Of a stretch of DNA of 64,000 bases, positions 34,596 to 42,172 are shown one piece after another. The stretch is from Streptomyces humicola (GTDB taxonomy: Bacteria; Actinomycetota; Actinomycetes; Streptomycetales; Streptomycetaceae), in contig NZ_JANFNG010000001.1 of assembly GCF_024436035.1 (NCBI RefSeq), forward strand, positions 451,689-515,688. The letters run 5' to 3'. Both the position numbers and the translations under genes were made by a program. The notes below the pieces were generated by a model. The model was not told the DNA's origin. It was given only the letters and a program-made list of their open reading frames with translations, and did no database searches. Positions within the stretch are counted from its first letter, which is position 1; every line of letters begins with the position of its first letter.

Positions 34596-35411
34596 ATGGG
34601 CGGGATAGAAGAGAAAATAGCCAGGCCGGTCGTACGGACTCTGGAGAAATTCAGCGAGAAGATCCCCAAGGGGATGGCTCAGCGCTTCCACGACCTCGGC
34701 CAGGCGACCCGCAAGGCGGCCGACCACTTCGACAAGGCCGAGGGTGAGATCGCCGGCCGGGTTCCGGTGTACAAGGTCGAAGCCGATGGCACCGTCATGA
34801 AGCTGGTCGGAGGCAAGTTCCATCCGCTGCACGACGTCGAGACGGAAGCCGACAAGGGATCCGGGATCAAGGAGATCCTGGGCGAGGACGGCAAAGCCTC
34901 CACATGGGAAAAGGGCAAGTACACCCTCGACGCCGAGCCGAACGAGAAGGTCCCGGGAGATCTCGGGCCGAAGGTCCGGAACCCGGTGGATTCCACCAAG
35001 GTCGACCCCGGCAGCACCCCACTCTCCATGGCGACCGCACAGGCCCGCCGGGCGGATGGCGAGGCCGCCTACGGCCGCAACTACGTGGCATTCCACTATC
35101 GCGACGAAGGCAGCGGCCACAACTTCATCCTGGTCGGCAGGAGCATCCCGTACAAGGCCCATTCCGAGCAGTACGCCGGCATCCCGTTCCTCGAGAAGGG
35201 AATAGGGGGAAACGTCAAAGCGGTCTACACGGAAAGAGCTCCATGCGACTTCGGCCGCAATTGCCAGTCATGGCTGGGAAGGTATTTCAACAACGGTCAA
35301 CCCGAGGTCAGCCATTCGTTCAATTATGCAAAGGACAAGGACGTAAGGGAGCACGGGGAACTGTCCAGCTACCTCCTTGGCCTGTTCGACCAACCGCTTC
35401 CCTCGAGTTGA
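34596..35411 (+). CDS. Deaminase-type toxin (nucleic acid/nucleotide deaminase domain)
   Basis: 271 residues. The N-terminal part (1-150) is charged and helical, with a VPVYKVEADGTVMKLVGGKFH segment (shortened). The C-terminal domain (about 155-265) has the zinc-deaminase layout: H189-S-E191, then YTERAP-C217, and C223 after five residues, followed by VSHSFNYA. This fits the polymorphic-toxin deaminases of the XOO_2897 type, which deaminate bases in nucleic acid or free nucleotides of a rival cell. It follows the WXG100-like gene by eight bases and precedes two SUKH-4 genes, the usual place for immunity. The target base cannot be told from sequence. Confidence 0.8.
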   Translation: MGGIEEKIARPVVRTLEKFSEKIPKGMAQRFHDLGQATRKAADHFDKAEGEIAGRVPVYKVEADGTVMKLVGGKFHPLHDVETEADKGSGIKEILGEDGKASTWEKGKYTLDAEPNEKVPGDLGPKVRNPVDSTKVDPGSTPLSMATAQARRADGEAAYGRNYVAFHYRDEGSGHNFILVGRSIPYKAHSEQYAGIPFLEKGIGGNVKAVYTERAPCDFGRNCQSWLGRYFNNGQPEVSHSFNYAKDKDVREHGELSSYLLGLFDQPLPSS

Positions 35412-35429
35412 GGGGAGTAGGATGAGGCC

Positions 35430-36290
35430 ATGATCGACGACCTGGCAGGCAGGCTCACGGCGCGTTTCGGCGCATCCGGTCTGCGGCGGACGGAAGGCGC
35501 GGAAGACCTGCCTCTGCCCCCCGAGCAGATCGCGTTGCTCAGGGATTGCGGAATACCTCGACAAGTCGGGCCATATTTCACGACGGCGGACGGCGACCCC
35601 GTCCGGCTCGGCGCCTACGCCGAGCGGCTGGACTGCGAACTCACCGGCGACCAGCAGGCGTCGTGGTACCGCATCGGATCGGATCGGGGTGCCGAGATCT
35701 GCCTCGACGAATCCGGCGCGGTACGGGCCGCGTTCATCGGCCTCGGAATGTCGGGCGCGTTCATCAACGAGAGCCTGCCCCTGTTCCTGGAGTCGCTGAT
35801 CGCGCTGGACGAAGCCCTGTCGCTGATCGCGGCCGCCAAGAGCGTGCCGGAGAGCGCCTCGCACATCCGCATCCTGCTCAAGCAGCTCGCGAACGTCGAG
35901 GTGGAGACGGTCCAGTCCGGCGACACCTGGTGGTCGCGGGTGCTGGAGGACATCCGGCACACCGCCTCGCACTCCGCCTACGCGGCGTTCGAGATCACGG
36001 ACGCACGGGGGGAGCAGCAGATCGTCACCAAGTCCGGTGCGCTGTGCGTGCATCCGGAGGAGAGGCTCTGGAGTGAACTGCGCGCCGCGGGGGTCTCGTC
36101 CTCCCAGGTGAAGAAGGTGCACACCGAACTCCAGCCGTGCTTCATGCCGGGCCACTACTGCTCTTTGTGGATGGCGACGGAGTTCCCGGAAGCGGAGTTC
36201 ACCCACAATTTCGACTACGGCAGCACCGCCGAATCCCGCGAGCAGGGTTTCGTGGAGCTGCTGCGCCACGCGGCCTCGTCCCGAGGCTGA
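35430..36290 (+). CDS. SUKH-4 immunity domain fused to a second deaminase-like domain
   Basis: 286 residues. The N-terminal 145 residues look like a SUKH-4 immunity domain (LPPEQIALLRDCGIPRQVGPYF, YRIGSDRGAEICLDESGAV, INESLPLFLESL). A deaminase-like C-terminus follows: AYAAFEITDARGEQQ, H208-P-E210, VHTELQP-C237, C244 after six residues, then THNFDYG. This matches the H-x-E / P-C-x(5-6)-C order of the toxin encoded just upstream. The protein thus joins an immunity-type and a toxin-type domain. It may be a decoy, an intracellular editor, or an immunity protein carrying an inactive homologue. All putative zinc ligands and the Glu are present. Confidence 0.75.
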   Translation: MIDDLAGRLTARFGASGLRRTEGAEDLPLPPEQIALLRDCGIPRQVGPYFTTADGDPVRLGAYAERLDCELTGDQQASWYRIGSDRGAEICLDESGAVRAAFIGLGMSGAFINESLPLFLESLIALDEALSLIAAAKSVPESASHIRILLKQLANVEVETVQSGDTWWSRVLEDIRHTASHSAYAAFEITDARGEQQIVTKSGALCVHPEERLWSELRAAGVSSSQVKKVHTELQPCFMPGHYCSLWMATEFPEAEFTHNFDYGSTAESREQGFVELLRHAASSRG

Positions 36291-36327
36291 ACCGTCCACA
36301 CCACAAGCCGTACCACCGAGGAATCAC

Positions 36328-36885
36328 ATGACGTTCGCCATCTCACGCGAGGCGATGGAAAAAGAGTTCGGCGCCGACAACCTGGTCACGGCACCGGCGG
36401 ACCGACTCAACCCGGCCATCACCCACGCCCCGACGGTCCAGTTCCTCTCGGAAGTCGGCATGCCCGACGTGGACGAGTTCGTCTACACGGTCGACGACGA
36501 TCTGGCATCCGGTCTGGTCGGAGCCCTGGAACGCCAGCCCAACCTTGGCGACTACACCGACAAACCCCTCGACAACTGGGTCGTCCTCGGGTGGTTCGTC
36601 GACGACAAGTACCTGCTCGACGGCGCCACCGGGGAGGTCTGGATCAAAGTCGACGGAGACGAGACGGTCAAGTTCATGAACACTCGTGTCGATTTCTTCG
36701 CGCGTTTCCTCGCCTCGTTCCACCGCGACTACGAACTCCTCCACCCGGACTACGCCATGCCCGACGAGATCGAAACCGCGATGAACAATCTGATCACGGA
36801 AGTGCGCGGCCTCGACCCCTTCGGCGTCGGCCATGAGCAGGGCTACTGGCACGAGTTGGCCGACCGCATCGCCTGGCAGTACTGA
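36328..36885 (+). CDS. SUKH-4 family immunity protein
   Basis: 185 residues with a SUKH-4 profile: ITHAPTVQFLSEVGMPDVDEF, WVVLGWFVDDKYLLDGATGEVW (in part) and FMNTRVDFFARFLASFHRDYELL. SUKH proteins bind and neutralise a wide range of toxins, including deaminases, in the producing cell. Its place after the deaminase genes suggests it protects against one or both of them. The start has GAGGAAT-type purines upstream. The gap to the NTPase gene is 22 bases, so co-transcription is likely. Confidence 0.85.
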   Translation: MTFAISREAMEKEFGADNLVTAPADRLNPAITHAPTVQFLSEVGMPDVDEFVYTVDDDLASGLVGALERQPNLGDYTDKPLDNWVVLGWFVDDKYLLDGATGEVWIKVDGDETVKFMNTRVDFFARFLASFHRDYELLHPDYAMPDEIETAMNNLITEVRGLDPFGVGHEQGYWHELADRIAWQY

Positions 36886-36907
36886 GCCATTCCGGCAAGG
36901 AGTAACC

Positions 36908-39016
36908 GTGACCGACAGGCTGTCTCTCGCGCGCTTCCCGGACGTGGAGGCCGGGCGCACCCCCGCGTGCCAGGCGCTGCTGGACTGGGTGCAGGACCGG
37001 GAGGCGGAGCGACTGTGTCTTGTGAGCGGTGCGGCGGGAGCGGGTAAGAGTCACCTGCTTGCCTGGTCGATGGGTCCCGTACGGTTTGACGCGATGGTGC
37101 CGGGCGAAGGGCTTCGCCTGGCCGAGGCGGTGTGGGGGATCTCCGGGCAACTCTGCTACGACGGCTGGTCAGTGGACGACCTGCTGCGCCATGTCACCCA
37201 GGACGAACGCCCGTTGTGCATCGTCGTGGCAGACGCGCACAAGCTCGACAACCGCGGCAGGGCGCCGGGGACCATGCTCGTGCCCGAGGTGCTGGAGCCG
37301 TTGCTGGAGCTGCCGTGGGTGAGGGTGCTCGCGGAGGTCAGGGACGCCAAGGCCAGTCCGTTCACCAAGCCCGCCCGGGTCATCGACCTGGACGACCCGG
37401 CGATGACGGACGAAGGCGAGTACACCCGCTGGTACAACGAGCTGGCCGGTGGCAGGCCCTCGGTTCCGGTGGGCGAGGTGTTCCCGCACCCGGTGTCCGG
37501 GCAGCTGGCCGCCTCGCTGCCGGACAGCCTCCCCGAGGGCAAGGATGTCTGCACCGCCTGGTGGGAGAGCCTGGGCGCGCCAGTGCGCGGAGCCATGCGG
37601 ACCCTGGCGCTGGCCCGGGGATGGATGGGGGTCGCCACCTGGCGGCTGCTGCACGCCGGACTCCACCCGCACGACCCGGATGCCGCCGACGCGGTGGACG
37701 AGGCGGCGGCCCGGCTCACCCGCCGCACCGTGGAGTACCGGTTGCCGCTGCCCCGGCTGGTCTCCCTCGCACGGCGGGAGGACGACTCCGGCGAGCAGGT
37801 CCCCGACCCGGAGCGGGTGTTCGAGATCCTGCTCGGCCTCGTTCCCCGCGACCGCAACGGCCGTCCCGACTGGGAGCACGCGCCGCGCTATGTGCTGGAC
37901 CACATCCTGGCGCATGCGCCGGAACCCCGGATGGCCGGGGAATTGATCAGCGACCCGGGGTTCCTCGTCCACGCCGAGGCGGGTGCCATCACCCGGGCGC
38001 TGGAGGACGCCAAGGTGCCGACGCCGCCGTCGCTGCGCGCCGCCTGGTACCCAGCGGCCCCCACCCTGTACGGGGAGGCCTACGACGCGCCACGCACGGA
38101 AGCGCAACGAGCCGCGGTGCTGCGCACCAGCGCGCTGGCGAACGCACCACGGCTGGCGGATCTGCTGGCGCCCGCCGCGCGGGGGAGCGGGTTCATCGCC
38201 CGGTGGTCGCTGCCCCGGCGGTCCCTGCCTGTGCTCGACGGCCCCGTGCCGGAGGCCAGTTGGCCCGGCGCGGTGGCCGCCATGGCACCCGGCGCCGAGG
38301 GGACGGTGATCGCGGCCGACACGCTGGGGCAACTGCGCAGGCTGAGCACGGCCGACGGCACGGTCGCCGGCCGGACGGTCAACACACCGGCCACCGGCGC
38401 CTCGGGGCTGGTCCGAATCGGAGACGACACCTTCGTGCTGCTGGACACCAGCGGCACGCTCCGTGCCGTCGGCCCGGTCGATCCCGCGCTCCAGGCCGCG
38501 TTGGCGCACCACAACTCTCCTGCCGGCGGCACCCGGGCGGTCTGCCTGGGCGGCGACCCGGGCGGACGGACGCTGGTGGTGGGTGATGCCGCCGGCACGG
38601 TCCATCTGCACGAGGCCGGGGGCGGAGAGCCGGTCACCGTGCGGATCTCCGAGGTCCCGCTGACCGCGGTGGGCTGCCTGCGGCTGGGCAACGGTGCCGA
38701 CCTGGTGCTCGTCGGGAGTGCCGACGGCCATCTGAGCGTATGGGCACCGCCCAGGCCTCCGCTGGACCAGGCATTCATGATGGACGGCTCTCCCCCGACT
38801 GCCATCGCGCTTGCTGAGACCCGGGTCGGGGTCGTGTACGCGGCCGCGTACACGCATCGCGTCATATCGGTCGGGCGGGTGGAGTACGGATCCAGCCGCA
38901 AGATCCACGTTCCCCACGACATCGCCGCGCTCGTCCTCACCCCCGACGGCATGCTGGCCGCGGCCGGCTACGACGGCATCACCTGCTGGCGGTGCGACCT
39001 GGGCGCCCTCCCGTGA
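36908..39016 (+). CDS. P-loop NTPase with beta-propeller-like C-terminus
   Basis: 702 residues, GTG start behind AAGGAG. The Walker A motif is clear (VSGAAGAGKSHLL, Lys47) and CIVVADAH (104-111) is a likely Walker B. A helical middle part (about 200-440) follows. The last 250 residues contain repeats such as GTVIAADTLGQLRRL, RTLVVGDAAGTVHLHE and LVLVGSADGHLSVWAP, typical of WD40-like blades. The layout is that of STAND-type or AAA-like signal NTPases, which sense a partner with the propeller. It is the last gene of the toxin-immunity cluster. Its job is unknown; a toxin sensor, chaperone or defence switch are possibilities. Confidence 0.8.
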   Translation: MTDRLSLARFPDVEAGRTPACQALLDWVQDREAERLCLVSGAAGAGKSHLLAWSMGPVRFDAMVPGEGLRLAEAVWGISGQLCYDGWSVDDLLRHVTQDERPLCIVVADAHKLDNRGRAPGTMLVPEVLEPLLELPWVRVLAEVRDAKASPFTKPARVIDLDDPAMTDEGEYTRWYNELAGGRPSVPVGEVFPHPVSGQLAASLPDSLPEGKDVCTAWWESLGAPVRGAMRTLALARGWMGVATWRLLHAGLHPHDPDAADAVDEAAARLTRRTVEYRLPLPRLVSLARREDDSGEQVPDPERVFEILLGLVPRDRNGRPDWEHAPRYVLDHILAHAPEPRMAGELISDPGFLVHAEAGAITRALEDAKVPTPPSLRAAWYPAAPTLYGEAYDAPRTEAQRAAVLRTSALANAPRLADLLAPAARGSGFIARWSLPRRSLPVLDGPVPEASWPGAVAAMAPGAEGTVIAADTLGQLRRLSTADGTVAGRTVNTPATGASGLVRIGDDTFVLLDTSGTLRAVGPVDPALQAALAHHNSPAGGTRAVCLGGDPGGRTLVVGDAAGTVHLHEAGGGEPVTVRISEVPLTAVGCLRLGNGADLVLVGSADGHLSVWAPPRPPLDQAFMMDGSPPTAIALAETRVGVVYAAAYTHRVISVGRVEYGSSRKIHVPHDIAALVLTPDGMLAAAGYDGITCWRCDLGALP

Positions 39017-39086
39017 GGGTGCGGCCGCCGATCAGGCGTCTCAGCCCTCACGCTGATCGTCGGGTGTCTTTGGCGTCCCAGGTGTC

Positions 39087-40406
39087 TCAGATGTCGGGCA
39101 GCCAGTTGCCGTGGAAGCCCGCGGGCACGCGCTGGGGCAGGTCGACGGAGGCCATCCGCGTCAGATCGGTGGCGTCGAGAACGACCAACGCGGATCCGCG
39201 GCCGGCGCGGTCGGAGACGATGGTCAGCAGCCATCCGTCGTCCTCCGCCCCGCCGTCCTCGGTGGGGACGAAGACGGCCTCCCCGGGCGCTTGTCCGGGG
39301 CCCGCGTCATAGCACCGGCCGGCTCCGCTGTGCAGATCGTACTTGACCAGCCCGTCCCCGTGCACGGCGTAGCGGTAGCGACTCGGCCGTCCGACCAACG
39401 TCTCGTTGAGGGTGGGGAACTCCACTCGGCGGTCGTCCAGGGGCTGTTCGCTGACGCGTCCACTGCGGGGGTCGAGCGTCCATTGATGCAGCTGGGCATG
39501 GCCGGTGGCGTTCTGCGCGCGCGGAGAGCCCGCTGCGCCCATCGCCGCCCAGGAGTTGACGAACGCTTCCCTGTTGTAGCGGACGGCGTCCAGGATGATG
39601 CGGCCCTCGGCATCTTCGCGGGCGTTGCCGACGTGGAAGACGTAGCCGGGGTCGACCTCGAACCAGCGGACCGGGGCGGACCCGCGCTGGGGCATCACGC
39701 CGATCCGGGCGCGGTAGGTGTCGTCCCAGCGGTAGGGCATGCCCTTTCTCAGGAGGGCGCGGTCGAAGACGACGGGAAGGTCGAGCCAGACCACATGGCG
39801 CTCGGTGATGGCGAAGTCGTGCATCATCGTCGGCCCGCCGACCGGGATCTCCCGGCTCTCGACAAGAGCGCCGTTCGCGGTGGCGCGGTGGTAGGTGAGG
39901 AAGGGCGCAAGGGCGCTGTAGCCGAAGAAGTGCAAATCCCCGGTGACGGGGTCCTCCTTGGGATGGGCGGTCATCGCGGTGGTCAGCCGGCCGTCGAAGT
40001 CGTAGGCGCCGCGGGTGTCCAGTTCGTCGGACACCTCGTACGGCAGGCCGTTCTCCACCAGCGCGAGGATGCGGCCGCCATGGCGGATGACGCTGGTGTT
40101 CGCGGTGACCGCCGAGAGGTCAGGGCGGCCGTCGGGCCCGCGCCCGGGAGCACCGGCCAGGGCGGCGGTGCGGACCCAGCGGTTGCGGTACCAGCGGGCG
40201 CGCCCGGCGTGCAGGCGGATCCCGTGCAGCATCCCGTGGCCGGTGAACCAGTGTCCGGGATCCTGGCCGGGGCTCGGGTTGGGGCCGTTGCGGAAGTACC
40301 GGCCGTTCAGCTCGGGCGGCAGCGCCCCGGTCACCGGCAGGTCGTGGCCGTCGACTTCCTCGGCGACCGGTGCCAGGTGGCCGCTCAGGTACAGCGGCGC
40401 GGTCAT
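39087..40406 (-). CDS. Carotenoid oxygenase family protein
   Basis: 439 residues of the carotenoid cleavage dioxygenase/RPE65 family: LNGRYFRNGPNPSP, HWFTGHGMLHGIRL, TAHPKEDP, FAITERHVVWLDLPV and the C-terminal FHGNWLPD. His residues in TAHP, MMHDF, YVFHVGNA and GFHGNW occupy the four Fe(II)-ligand positions of the seven-bladed propeller. It cleaves a conjugated double bond of carotenoids or lignin-type stilbenes with O2. It is coupled by a 4-base overlap to the membrane protein upstream, which suggests a shared membrane substrate. Confidence 0.93.
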   Translation of the reverse strand: MTAPLYLSGHLAPVAEEVDGHDLPVTGALPPELNGRYFRNGPNPSPGQDPGHWFTGHGMLHGIRLHAGRARWYRNRWVRTAALAGAPGRGPDGRPDLSAVTANTSVIRHGGRILALVENGLPYEVSDELDTRGAYDFDGRLTTAMTAHPKEDPVTGDLHFFGYSALAPFLTYHRATANGALVESREIPVGGPTMMHDFAITERHVVWLDLPVVFDRALLRKGMPYRWDDTYRARIGVMPQRGSAPVRWFEVDPGYVFHVGNAREDAEGRIILDAVRYNREAFVNSWAAMGAAGSPRAQNATGHAQLHQWTLDPRSGRVSEQPLDDRRVEFPTLNETLVGRPSRYRYAVHGDGLVKYDLHSGAGRCYDAGPGQAPGEAVFVPTEDGGAEDDGWLLTIVSDRAGRGSALVVLDATDLTRMASVDLPQRVPAGFHGNWLPDI

Positions 40407-40996
40407 GCCTCGGCCCCCTGCGGCTGCGCGGCGCGGGCGGCGTCGCGGCGGCGTGCGTCCTGGTACCGGACGGTGAAGGCGGCCGGGACGAGGTAGCCCG
40501 CGGTCTGGATCAGCGTGGTCGCGGTGCCGCTGTGCGAGACGGCGTAGTCGAGCGTGCCGGTGGCCGCCGCGGTCACGGTGAAGCTCGCCGCCCACGCCGT
40601 GGTGATGACCACGTTGGCCCGTCGGAACTGCGGCGTCCCCCAGAAGGCCTGAGGCACGGAGCGGCGGGCGATCCCCATGGTGAAGGGCCGTGAGATCGCC
40701 AGCGATCCCCAGGCCGTCAGGGCCAGCCAGCCCGAGGAAAGCGCCCCTATCGCTTCGCGCAGGGCCGAGTGCGGTTCCAGGCAGGCGACCACGGCGATCA
40801 CCGCGAAGAACACCGTCGCGCTCAGCTCGATGACGTTCTCATCCAGGCCGTGGCCGGTGCGGATGTTGCGCACCAGCAGCACGACGCTGAGCGCGCCGGC
40901 CGTGAGCGCACCGATCTGCCATCCCGATGTGCCGCTGAGCACGGCGAAGGCGATCCAGGGGATGAATCCCCGCAGCGAGCCGACCATTGCCCCCAT
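40403..40996 (-). CDS. Polytopic membrane protein coupled to the carotenoid oxygenase
   Basis: 197 residues, start behind GGAGGGG. About five or six hydrophobic segments: GFIPWIAFAVLSG, IGALTAGALSVVLLV, LSATVFFAVIAVVACL, GWLALTAWGSLAI, NVVITTAWAASFTV and IQTAGYLVPAAF. It loosely resembles septation-protein-A-like or DUF-type membrane proteins, but I do not assign it. Its stop overlaps the oxygenase start (ATGA). It may deliver or hold a lipid substrate. Confidence 0.8.
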   Translation of the reverse strand: MGAMVGSLRGFIPWIAFAVLSGTSGWQIGALTAGALSVVLLVRNIRTGHGLDENVIELSATVFFAVIAVVACLEPHSALREAIGALSSGWLALTAWGSLAISRPFTMGIARRSVPQAFWGTPQFRRANVVITTAWAASFTVTAAATGTLDYAVSHSGTATTLIQTAGYLVPAAFTVRYQDARRRDAARAAQPQGAEA

Positions 40997-41020
40997 TGCC
41001 CCTCCATTGACCTGTCGATG

Positions 41021-41061
41021 TTGACATGCCGAATGTAGAAGGTCCTGGAGTGACGTGTCAA
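41021..41061. promoter_or_regulatory. Widely spaced TTGACA...TGTCAA inverted repeat
   Basis: TTGACA (41021-41026) and TGTCAA (41056-41061) are exact complements separated by 29 bases, between the start of the membrane/oxygenase operon and the truncated PadR gene. Either arm could be a -35 hexamer on its strand. Confidence 0.4.
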
Positions 41062-41391
41062 TGCTGGAACGTGCGGCGGTACTCCGACCGCGAGCCGGCG
41101 CAACGACATGCTGTTGCGAGTGTTCTTCCCGGGCTGGTCCCGCCCCAGCGGGCGCTGGAGTTCCTCCACGCCAGGGCGGCGGCCTCCGCGGAGCTGCACG
41201 AACACCTTCGGCAGGTCCACAAGGCCGTCGCCTCGGAGCGGGGCCCGTTGGCCGACTACGGCCGTCTGGCGCTGGAGTGGGGCCTGAGGTTCAGTGCGAT
41301 GCAGCGGGAATGGGCGGAGTGGGCCGCCTGCCAACTCGGCGCGACGCACGTCGCATCCAGCGGGGACAGCGGCACCGCGGGTGCCGAATGA
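41026..41391 (+). pseudogene. PadR-family regulator remnant lacking its DNA-binding domain
   Basis: An open frame of 121 codons whose last 80 residues match the PadR C-terminal helical dimerisation domain (ALEFLHARAAASAELHEHLR, DYGRLALEWGLRFSAMQREW). The winged-helix N-terminus expected before it is absent; residues 1-30 (PNVEGPGVTCQCWNVRRYSD) are unrelated. It is divergent from the carotenoid oxygenase operon, where a PadR regulator would make sense. I infer loss of the 5' half by deletion. The remaining piece might still make a short dimerising protein. Confidence 0.65.
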
Positions 41392-41416
41392 TCCCCCGGC
41401 CCTGACCGGCGGATCG

Positions 41417-42172
41417 TCAATCCCCGCCCGGGCCGGGCACGTTGCGAAATCGGAACGGCTGCGGATCACGGCCGGGCTGGACGAACCAGCATTCCCCCGC
41501 AGCGTCACCGGTGACGATCCGCAGCACCGTGTCGGCCACCACCTCGGCCGGGATCAGCTTCACGCCCTGCTCGGAGAGCATGCCGCGGATCGGGTCGACG
41601 ATCTTCGACTCGGCGTAGCCCGGGCAGATCGCGTTGACGCGGATTCCCTCCGGCGCCAGAGCCGGGCCCAGCGAGCGTGCCAGGCCCACCACGGCGTGCT
41701 TGTTGGCCGAGTAGAGCGGGTCGAGCGGCACCCCGGTCAGGCCGGCCAGGGACGCGGTCGCCACGATCGCCCCGCCGCCGCGGGCCCGTAGCGCGGGCAG
41801 TACCGCATGCGCGCCGAAGACGACTCCGTCGAGGTTGGCGCCCATCGCGCGCCGGTACAACGCCGGGTCGAAGTCGTCACCGATACCGCAGCCCGTCGCC
41901 ACGCCTGCGTTGAGGAACGCGATGTCGACACCGCCGCAGCGCTCCACGGCGAAGTCCACCAGAGTCCGGTTGGCCGCCAGGTCGGAGACATCGCAGCCCC
42001 GGGAGTGACCGCCGGTCAGCTCGGCGACATCTCGGGCGCCCGTCTCGTCGAGGTCGGCGACGACCACCTCTGCGCCCGCCTCCGCCAGCGCCAGCGCCGT
42101 CGCGCGGCCCAGGCCGCTGGCGCCTCCGGTGACGATCGCGACCTTGCCGTGCAGCTGCGCCCCGGCGGTCAC
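41417..42172 (-). CDS. Short-chain dehydrogenase/reductase
   Basis: 251 residues with TGGASGLGRA (15-24), NAG (88-90), a Ser in TASLAG, and YSANKHA with the catalytic Tyr-Lys; the Asp in VADLDE suggests NAD(H) preference. The GTG start overlaps the stop of the upstream reductase gene (GTGA), so the two form an operon. It probably oxidises or reduces a hydroxy/keto compound in a catabolic route shared with the CurA-like enzyme. Confidence 0.92.
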   Translation of the reverse strand: MTAGAQLHGKVAIVTGGASGLGRATALALAEAGAEVVVADLDETGARDVAELTGGHSRGCDVSDLAANRTLVDFAVERCGGVDIAFLNAGVATGCGIGDDFDPALYRRAMGANLDGVVFGAHAVLPALRARGGGAIVATASLAGLTGVPLDPLYSANKHAVVGLARSLGPALAPEGIRVNAICPGYAESKIVDPIRGMLSEQGVKLIPAEVVADTVLRIVTGDAAGECWFVQPGRDPQPFRFRNVPGPGGD

